Origin: RGIG8775 sp045660295
GTDB lineage: Bacteria; Bacillota; Clostridia; Oscillospirales; CAG-272
Direction: 5' to 3'
Length of the DNA stretch: 19,736 nt
Assembly: GCA_045660295.1 (NCBI GenBank)
Contig: JAZRDN010000014.1
Location: forward strand, 1-19,736
In this document: positions 14,903-19,736 of the stretch, piece by piece
How the letters are laid out: each line of letters opens with the position of its first letter
How positions within the stretch are numbered: the first letter of the stretch is position 1
Notes under the pieces: model-generated
What the model saw: the letters and a program-made list of their open reading frames with translations, nothing else
Databases searched by the model: none
Told to the model about the DNA's origin: nothing
Program-made: the position numbers and the translations under genes

Positions 14903-14908
14903 TATCTA

Positions 14909-15994
14909 TTAAAACTTGCTGGGCTTTGAGTTGAGGTATTTCTTAACCATAAGCGCTACCTTAAATGTGATAGCGTGCTCAAACTCACGAAGGTCAAGAC
15001 CTGTGAGCTTACGGATCTTTTCAAGTCTGTACACCAGAGTGTTACGGTGCACGAACAGCTTTCTTGACGTTTCGGAAACGTTAAGGTTGTTTTCAAAGAA
15101 GCTCTGGATAGTCATAAGAGTTTCACGGTCAAGTGATTCAAGGCTTCCCTTTTTGAAAACCTCCTGAAGGAACATTTCGCAAAGTGTTGTGGGAAGCTGA
15201 TAAATAAGTCTTCCGATACCGAGATTTTCATAACTGATGATATTCTTCTCGCTCTCAAAAACCTTTCCGACGTCAAGCGCGACCTGCGCCTCTTTATAAG
15301 CGCGGGCAAGATCTTTAATATTATCAACGATCGTAGAAATACCGATAGCAACCTTTGTATAAAACTCGGTGCTGAGCGTATCGGAAATATTGGTAGCGAT
15401 CTTTTCGATCTCCTTAGTGTCCGTTCCCTGCTTGATATCCTTAACAAGCACGATATCATGCTCGCCTACGCTGATAACGTAGTCCTTGGATTTATCGGGA
15501 AACATGTTCTGGAGCATTTCAAAGGGCATCATATCGGTCTTACCGTAGAACTTGATAAGGAACACGATGCGCACTTCCTCTGTGTTAAAGTGAAGCTCTT
15601 TACTCTTAATATATATATCGCTGGGGAGAATATTATCGAGGATGATGTTTTTGATAAACGAGCCCTTGTCGTATTTCTCGTCGTAAAGATTTTTTATATT
15701 ACCGAGAGAAATGGTAAGAAGCTTGGACATCTTGTCAGCTACCTTATCCTCTCCCTCGACAAAAACGGTATACTCCGCCTTTACTCCGACGTTGATAGCT
15801 CTGTATGTATATCCGTCGAGCACAAACATGTCACCCGAATAAGCCAGCTCATCACGGATACCCTGCTTGATCTCTCCTACGTGCACAAGCTCCGAGCAGG
15901 CGATGATACTTCCGTTCTCGTCAATTACGCCTATAACTCGGTCAATGGCATCCTTCATCTGGTGGATAACACCCTGAAACAATCTGTTCGACAT
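14909..15994 (-). CDS. PucR/CdaR-type helix-turn-helix transcriptional regulator
   Basis: This 361-residue regulator ends in the PucR C-terminal helix-turn-helix (about residues 305-355: NLNVSETSRKLFVHRNTLVYRLEKIRKLTGLDLREFEHAITFK, given here only to locate it by its SETSRKLFVHRNTLVYRLE core). The middle (about 165-260) resembles the GGDEF-like domain of CdaR regulators, with GISTIVDNIKDLARAYKEAQ. The N-terminal about 120 residues look like a small-molecule sensing domain. CdaR proteins respond to sugar diacids and PucR to purines, but the effector here is unknown and no matching catabolic genes are nearby. The start was chosen at ATG 15994 with GAGGAG seven bases upstream. It has its own strong promoter and may be autoregulated. 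Confidence 0.88.
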   Translation of the reverse strand: MSNRLFQGVIHQMKDAIDRVIGVIDENGSIIACSELVHVGEIKQGIRDELAYSGDMFVLDGYTYRAINVGVKAEYTVFVEGEDKVADKMSKLLTISLGNIKNLYDEKYDKGSFIKNIILDNILPSDIYIKSKELHFNTEEVRIVFLIKFYGKTDMMPFEMLQNMFPDKSKDYVISVGEHDIVLVKDIKQGTDTKEIEKIATNISDTLSTEFYTKVAIGISTIVDNIKDLARAYKEAQVALDVGKVFESEKNIISYENLGIGRLIYQLPTTLCEMFLQEVFKKGSLESLDRETLMTIQSFFENNLNVSETSRKLFVHRNTLVYRLEKIRKLTGLDLREFEHAITFKVALMVKKYLNSKPSKF

Positions 15995-16046
15995 AAATAA
16001 ATCTCCTCGCAATTTATTTTCCTTGTTTTTGTTGATACTGTCCTAT

Positions 16047-16075
16047 ATTCTACTACATTTTTTGTAAAATTTCAA
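16047..16075 (-). promoter_or_regulatory. Sigma-A promoter of the PucR-type regulator
   Basis: On the minus strand TTGAAA (16070-16075), a 17-base spacer and TAGAAT (16047-16052) form a strong promoter about 50 bases before the start codon. The bases immediately upstream (16076-16139) are almost purely A and T, as in an UP element. Confidence 0.85.
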
Positions 16076-16139
16076 TAGGTTTTTTGAAAATTTTATGCAA
16101 TTTACAAAAAAAATTTTTAAAATTTTATTTATTTTGACA

Positions 16140-16874
16140 TTACAACTCGGTTTCGTATGCTATGCAGCTAAGGACGAAAGAGGATGCCGTCTCGGTTCTC
16201 AATATTCTTTTACCGAGGCTCACCGACTTCATGCCCTTTTGCGTGGCATACGCCACCTCATCGACAGAAAATCCGCCCTCACTGCCTATAAACACCGAAA
16301 TGCTATCAACCTGGCGGTTGTCGCGCAAAAGCTCCTTGAGAGAGGAATTTTCCTCACCCTCGTAGCAAAAGACGCACAGATCGCAATCGCACGCCTGCTC
16401 TACGGCACGTTCAAAGCCGACCGTAGGATTGACACGCGGAATATATCCCCTACCGCACTGCTTCGCCGCTTCAAGCGAAATGCGATTGCGGCGCTCGGTC
16501 TTGCGCTCCTCCGCCTCGGGCTTTGACTTTACCACGCAACGGTCGCTTTCAAAGGGAGTTATCTCGAAAACACCGCACTCCACCGCCTTTTGGATAACTG
16601 TATCCAGCTTATCGCCCTTGGGAAGCGCTTGGAAAAGGTAGACCTTTACAGGCGGCTCGTTGTCTATCCTACGTGAGGAGACTATCTCCGCCACCACGTT
16701 ATCGGGATTAAACTCGGCAAGCACGCAGTCATATTCGTTGCACTGCATATCGCAGACCGTGATATGCTCGCCCTTTGCCATACGCAAGGCTCTTGAAATA
16801 TGAAAAGCGTCGTCGCCCGTGATAATCACTTTGTTATTTTCAATCTTATCTTGTCTTACAAAAAATTTAGGCAT
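16140..16874 (-). CDS. rsmE: 16S rRNA (uracil-1498-N3)-methyltransferase
   Basis: RsmE methylates U1498 of 16S rRNA in the assembled small subunit, using SAM bound in a trefoil knot. The 244-residue protein has the N-terminal PUA-like part (MPKFFV ... DDAFHISRALRM) and the knot motifs FIGSEGGFSVDEV (about 195-207) and LGKRILRTETA (220-230). The segment QALPKGDKLDTVIQKAVECG (82-101) is diagnostic. Ten cysteines is a high number for the size. GGAG is five bases before the ATG. It stands alone here; in many Firmicutes it follows prmA, which is not present. No GC-rich terminator follows, only an AT-rich stretch. Confidence 0.95.
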   Translation of the reverse strand: MPKFFVRQDKIENNKVIITGDDAFHISRALRMAKGEHITVCDMQCNEYDCVLAEFNPDNVVAEIVSSRRIDNEPPVKVYLFQALPKGDKLDTVIQKAVECGVFEITPFESDRCVVKSKPEAEERKTERRNRISLEAAKQCGRGYIPRVNPTVGFERAVEQACDCDLCVFCYEGEENSSLKELLRDNRQVDSISVFIGSEGGFSVDEVAYATQKGMKSVSLGKRILRTETASSFVLSCIAYETEL

Positions 16875-16901
16875 AATAACTCCAATTTGAAGAATTATGG
16901 G

Positions 16902-16918
16902 GCTGATTTTTGGTCAGC
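16902..16918 (-). other. Small hairpin at the 5' end of the rsmE transcript
   Basis: GCTGA (16902-16906) and TCAGC (16914-16918) pair around a seven-base loop, positioned within the first bases of the predicted rsmE message. It could protect the 5' end from degradation. Confidence 0.4.
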
Positions 16919-16924
16919 TTTTCA

Positions 16925-16953
16925 ATTATACAACATTTTTTACAAAAATGCAA
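16925..16953 (-). promoter_or_regulatory. Strong sigma-A promoter of rsmE
   Basis: On the minus strand TTGCAT (16948-16953), a 17-base spacer and a perfect TATAAT (16925-16930) are present, about 50 bases before the start codon. Confidence 0.88.
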
Positions 16954-17112
16954 GCCCTTTTTTGTCGATTTTGCTTGATTTTTTGCGACTTTAACATTTT
17001 GTTAATAAAGGAGATGTCGCCAAGCGAACAGTTTATCGGATTCGTTGAGTTGTTTACATTATAATATGTATCGCCGCACCTCGGGCGGACGCGAGCTATT
17101 ATTACGCTTTTT

Positions 17113-17121
17113 TGGTATATT
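17113..17121 (+). promoter_or_regulatory. Possible extended -10 promoter of enolase
   Basis: TGGTATATT gives an extended -10 (TATATT at 17116-17121) about 45 bases before the enolase start, without a recognisable -35. A second candidate TATAAT lies at 17060-17065, also without a good -35. The 170 bases between 16990 and 17164 hold no credible gene. Confidence 0.3.
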
Positions 17122-17164
17122 TCGGTTATATTTGAGAACAATACATAAAAAGGAAGGTGATTTT

Positions 17165-18454
17165 ATGAGCAAGGCTCAGATTATAAAGTGTTGCGCGCGT
17201 GAGATAATAGATTCGCGCGGAAATCCCACGGTAGAGGCAACGGTATTTTTAAACAACGGAACGGTTGGAATAGCCAGCGTACCCGCCGGCGCTTCCACAG
17301 GCAGGCACGAGGCAAATGAAAAGCGTGACGCGGACGCAAGCTACTACCACGGCAAGGGTGTACTGAAGGCGGTATACAACGTATGCAGAGTTATCTCCCC
17401 TGCTATTGCGGGAATCAACCCTTGCGAGCAGAGCGAGCTTGACAGAGTTCTCTGCGAGCTTGACGGAACGAGAGACAAATCAAAATTGGGCGCAAACGCG
17501 ATTCTGGCGGTTTCGCTGGCAAACGCCAGAGCTGCGGCAAACAGCCAAGGCATTCCGCTTTACAGGCATCTCGGCGGTATAAACGCGCGCAGAATACCTA
17601 TTCCGATGATGAACATTCTCAACGGCGGCGCGCACGCAGGCAACAACGTAGAGATACAGGAATTCATGGTGGTTCCCGTGGGGGCGAGAAGCTTTTCTGA
17701 GGGACTCCGAATGGGAAGCGAGATATATCACGATTTAGGAAATATTCTGAAGCGAAAAAAGTTAAGCTCGGGTGTGGGAGACGAAGGCGGCTTCGCGCCA
17801 AATCTCAACTCCGATGAAGAAGCGCTTGAGCTTATATGCGACGCGATAAAGGAAGCGGGCTACGAGGGACGTGTAAAGATCGCGCTTGACTGCGCGGCAA
17901 GCGAGTGGACTCACACAGAGGGTATTCCCTACAAGACCTGCAAGGGTGGCAAGGAATACACCGCTGATGAGCTTATAGCCTACTACGAGTCACTTGTGGA
18001 AAAATATCCTATAATATCTATGGAGGACTGTCTGGGTGAGGACGATTTTTCGGGCTGGGAGCGCTTGACTGAGCGTCTTGGCGACAGGCTGACCTTGGTA
18101 GGCGACGACCTGTTCGTTACAAACGACTCGCGCCTGCGCGACAGCATAAAACGAAATATAGCGAATTCCATTTTGATAAAGCCCAATCAGATAGGTACGC
18201 TTTCTGAGGTGCTTCAGGTCATCGAGACGGCAAAATCGGCGCACTACGGCTTTATTCTTTCCCACCGTTCGGGAGAGACCGAGGACACAACGCTTGCCGA
18301 CATTGCGGTAGGCACGGGGGCTATGTTCATAAAATCGGGTGCGCCCTGCCGAAGCGAGCGCGTGGCAAAATACAACCGACTTTTGCGAATAGAGGGCGCG
18401 CTTTCGTCGGCGGCAATCTACGGATCCGACATAAAAAAAGGCGCTAAAAAATAA
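17165..18454 (+). CDS. eno: Enolase (phosphopyruvate hydratase)
   Basis: Enolase interconverts 2-phosphoglycerate and PEP in glycolysis. The 429-residue protein keeps the full set of active-site residues: Glu166 (QEF), Glu207 (GDEGGFAPN), metal ligands Asp242, Glu287 and Asp314, and lysines 339 (ILIKPNQIGT) and 390 (IKSGAP). HRSGETEDTT is also present. It departs from the usual consensus in several conserved places: MEDCL where EDGL is normal (Cys289), AMFIKSGAP where AGQIKTGAP is normal, and KRDADASYYHGKG where RDGD-S-Y-GKG is normal. It may thus be a divergent or second enolase. The start ATG 17165 has GGAAGGTG about five bases upstream; the frame stays open to 17045 but nothing there resembles enolase. 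No GC-rich terminator follows. Confidence 0.94.
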   Translation: MSKAQIIKCCAREIIDSRGNPTVEATVFLNNGTVGIASVPAGASTGRHEANEKRDADASYYHGKGVLKAVYNVCRVISPAIAGINPCEQSELDRVLCELDGTRDKSKLGANAILAVSLANARAAANSQGIPLYRHLGGINARRIPIPMMNILNGGAHAGNNVEIQEFMVVPVGARSFSEGLRMGSEIYHDLGNILKRKKLSSGVGDEGGFAPNLNSDEEALELICDAIKEAGYEGRVKIALDCAASEWTHTEGIPYKTCKGGKEYTADELIAYYESLVEKYPIISMEDCLGEDDFSGWERLTERLGDRLTLVGDDLFVTNDSRLRDSIKRNIANSILIKPNQIGTLSEVLQVIETAKSAHYGFILSHRSGETEDTTLADIAVGTGAMFIKSGAPCRSERVAKYNRLLRIEGALSSAAIYGSDIKKGAKK

Positions 18455-18489
18455 TTTAAAAAAATATTTAACTTTTTTTCAAAAAACTA

Positions 18490-18518
18490 TTGCTTTTTCC
18501 TTTTTTGTATGGTATAAT
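18490..18518 (+). promoter_or_regulatory. Strong sigma-A promoter of rpmB
   Basis: TTGCTT (18490-18495), a 17-base spacer and a perfect TATAAT (18513-18518) with extended TG (18510-18511) precede rpmB by 60 bases. The upstream 13 bases TCAAAAAACTATT are identical to those at the murA promoter. Confidence 0.88.
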
Positions 18519-18578
18519 GTATGCTGTTAATTAATGATTTTCATTATTCGCAATACCGCATACAGGAGGTGTTTCAAA

Positions 18579-18764
18579 ATGGCAAAGTGCAGTGTTTGTG
18601 GAAAGGGCGTTGTTTTCGGACAGAGCGTTTCTCACTCTCATCGTAAGACTAACAGATGTTGGAAGCCCAATATCCGCAAGGTTAAGGCAATAGTTGACGG
18701 TACTCCTACAACCGTTGCTGTATGTTCTCGTTGTCTGCGTTCAGGCAAGGTAACACGTGCGTAA
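18579..18764 (+). CDS. rpmB: 50S ribosomal protein L28
   Basis: The 61-residue protein is L28 of the zinc-containing (C+) type. Cys4/Cys7 (CSVCGKG) and Cys49/Cys52 (CSRCLRSGKV) form a zinc ribbon. The middle SHRKTNRCWKPNIRKV matches L28. The start was chosen at ATG 18579 because AGGAGGTG lies seven bases upstream; the longer frame from 18534 starts in the leader. It is transcribed from its own strong promoter and ends at an intrinsic terminator. In bacteria with two L28 copies, the zinc-free form replaces this one under zinc starvation; no second copy is visible here. Confidence 0.97.
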   Translation: MAKCSVCGKGVVFGQSVSHSHRKTNRCWKPNIRKVKAIVDGTPTTVAVCSRCLRSGKVTRA

Positions 18765-18773
18765 GTACGATTA

Positions 18774-18814
18774 ATAAAGTTTCCGCCGAAATAAATTCGG
18801 CGGCTTTATTTTTA
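18774..18814 (+). terminator. Intrinsic terminator after rpmB
   Basis: CCGCCGAA (18783-18790) and TTCGGCGG (18796-18803) form a perfect stem around ATAAA. It is extended by ATAAAG (18774-18779) pairing with CTTTAT (18804-18809) across a three-base bulge, and followed by TTTATTTTTA. It lies only 15 bases before the next start codon, so the next gene depends on read-through or an unseen promoter. Confidence 0.88.
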
Positions 18815-18828
18815 TGTGAGGTAAATTT

Positions 18829-19533
18829 ATGGTAGCAATCATAGACAACAGAATGCCCTCCTCCGCAAAAGCAAGGCTCAAGGAAATATACGAGGTAATA
18901 GAGTTGCCTCCCTTTTCGGCGCTTGACGCGCGCGTGGCTTCTCACCCCGACATGCTTATGTTCGCGCTGGGCGGCAGATTGTTTGTGTGCGAACAATATT
19001 ACAATGAAGCAAAAGAAAGCATCGACAGAATCACACATGCCACCGACTTGGAGCTTTCACTTACAGATGACCTACTCAGCGCTCAATATCCGCATGACGT
19101 AAAATTCAACGCTTTTGTTCTCAAAGGCACGATGATAGGTAACACGTCTAACATTTCCCAAGAAATAAAAAAACACGCAAGCGACCTTGGAATAGTTCAA
19201 GCAAACGTGAAGCAGGGTTACGCGAAATGCTCGACGGTAGTTCTTGACGGTGCTGTGATAAGCGCTGACAACGGAATTTGCAAGACAGCTCGCGAGCTTG
19301 GTGCTGACACTCTTTTGGTTTCTTCGGGCGGCGTGGAGCTTGAGGGATACGACTGCGGCTTTATCGGCGGTGCTTCGGGTGTGTGCGGAAGGCAAGTGTT
19401 TTTCTGCGGAGACATTACCAAGCACAAAGATTTCGAAAGCATCGCTACATTCTGTGCCGCGCACGGATATGAGGTCGCTTCCCTCTCCGACGAGCCGCTT
19501 TACGACGTGGGCACTATAATGTTTTTGAAATAG
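18829..19533 (+). CDS. DUF6873 family protein
   Basis: This 234-residue protein resembles the DUF6873 family found in Clostridia, described as having a GME (guanidino-group-modifying enzyme) fold. Diagnostic segments are MVAIIDNRMP at the N-terminus, NVKQGYAKCSTVVLDG (126-141), ISADNGI (144-150) and GYDCGFIGGASGVCG (173-187). Family function is not established. Conserved Cys134, Asp147 and the glycine-rich segment could form a site, but I cannot assign catalysis. The ATG at 18829 has GTGAGG seven bases upstream. It sits directly behind the rpmB terminator without a visible promoter. A stable hairpin follows the stop codon. Confidence 0.75.
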   Translation: MVAIIDNRMPSSAKARLKEIYEVIELPPFSALDARVASHPDMLMFALGGRLFVCEQYYNEAKESIDRITHATDLELSLTDDLLSAQYPHDVKFNAFVLKGTMIGNTSNISQEIKKHASDLGIVQANVKQGYAKCSTVVLDGAVISADNGICKTARELGADTLLVSSGGVELEGYDCGFIGGASGVCGRQVFFCGDITKHKDFESIATFCAAHGYEVASLSDEPLYDVGTIMFLK

Positions 19534-19545
19534 GAAAAGCACCCG

Positions 19546-19580
19546 TTGGCGTACCTGCGATAGAGCAGGTGCGCCAATTT
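19546..19580 (+). terminator. Strong hairpin after the DUF6873 gene, probable terminator
   Basis: TTGGCGTACCTGC (19546-19558) pairs with GCAGGTGCGCCAA (19565-19577), 13 bp with a single T-G wobble, around the loop GATAGA. Only TTTC follows, so termination is not certain. A second small stem (TTTCAC / GTGAAA) begins within it and runs into an A-run. Confidence 0.6.
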
Positions 19581-19616
19581 CACTACAATGGTGAAAAAAA
19601 CTCTCTAAACGTGATA

Positions 19617-19645
19617 TTGAATCTTTGCTTATACTGTGATACAAT
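19617..19645 (+). promoter_or_regulatory. Sigma-A promoter of the XRE-type gene
   Basis: TTGAAT (19617-19622), a 17-base spacer and TACAAT (19640-19645) with an extended TG lie about 50 bases before the start codon. Confidence 0.8.
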
Positions 19646-19694
19646 ATAGGCAGAAAGATGCGCAACTTTCAATTTTGAATGAGAGGAATTCACT

Positions 19695-19736
19695 ATGAAA
19701 TTGAATATTGGTGAAACAATAAAGAAATTAAGAAAA
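19695..19736 (+). CDS. XRE-family helix-turn-helix regulator, N-terminal fragment
   Basis: Only 14 codons (MKLNIGETIKKLRK) fit before the window ends. This start is typical of XRE/Cro-type helix-turn-helix proteins, whose first helix reads IGExIKKLRKxxGxTQEEL. GAGAGG lies eight bases before the ATG and a good promoter is upstream. The helix-turn-helix itself is outside the window, so the assignment rests on the first helix alone. Confidence 0.6.
   Translation, partial: MKLNIGETIKKLRK

Noticed and set aside
16076..16139. Very AT-rich tract considered as an rsmE terminator or replication-related unwinding element
   Set aside because: There is no GC-containing stem and no DnaA-box cluster; it is better explained as ordinary AT-rich promoter-upstream sequence.
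17014..17064. Possible 16-codon leader peptide upstream of enolase
   Set aside because: The AAGGAG directly abuts the ATG with no spacing, and no attenuator structure follows.
17045..17164. In-frame upstream extension of enolase
   Set aside because: No ribosome site at 17045, the extra 40 residues do not resemble enolase, and the ATG at 17165 has a good site.

Overview
The window looks like chromosomal core sequence from a low-to-mid GC Gram-positive anaerobe of the class Clostridia, probably an uncultured gut relative of the Oscillospirales. This rests on several signs: strong Shine-Dalgarno sites, textbook sigma-A promoters in AT-rich gaps, a DUF4364 winged-helix protein, a SigH-like sigma factor, a stand-alone MsmX-type ABC ATPase, a zinc-ribbon L28 and a DUF6873 protein. 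No rRNA, tRNA, CRISPR array, phage or transposase gene is visible. The placement is inferred from gene content only.

Layout. Positions 1-381 have no credible gene. They hold a nested inverted-repeat structure (57-335) whose ends are near-perfect TA-flanked inverted repeats, so it is either a miniature transposable element or a large structured RNA. Next are murA (+), which ends in a bidirectional terminator, and a minus-strand pair made of a SigH-like sigma factor and a double zinc-ribbon protein. A DUF4364 regulator (-) and homoserine dehydrogenase (+) diverge from a shared promoter region. A CPBP membrane protease and tadA (-) overlap closely enough to suggest translational coupling. The msmX-like ATPase (-) stands alone.

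From about 7.7 to 14.8 kb, minus-strand housekeeping genes run in the order ctpA-like S41 protease, greA, lysS, then (after a weak terminator) a membrane-anchored protein of unknown function, an RsuA-family pseudouridine synthase and tex. A PucR/CdaR-type regulator (-) and rsmE (-) each have a clear promoter. The right end is plus-strand: enolase, rpmB, a DUF6873 protein directly behind the rpmB terminator, and the first 14 codons of an XRE-type regulator cut by the window edge.

Together the genes cover cell wall synthesis (murA), translation and RNA modification (tadA, lysS, rsuA-like, rsmE, rpmB), transcription (greA, tex, sigma factor), amino acid synthesis (hom), glycolysis (eno) and sugar uptake (msmX). 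I see no defence system or biosynthetic cluster. The most unusual object is the inverted-repeat element upstream of murA. Secondary points of interest are the sigma factor/zinc-ribbon pair, the unassigned membrane protein in front of the RsuA-like/Tex genes, the DUF6873 gene behind rpmB, and the repeated AATTGTG motifs upstream of msmX.
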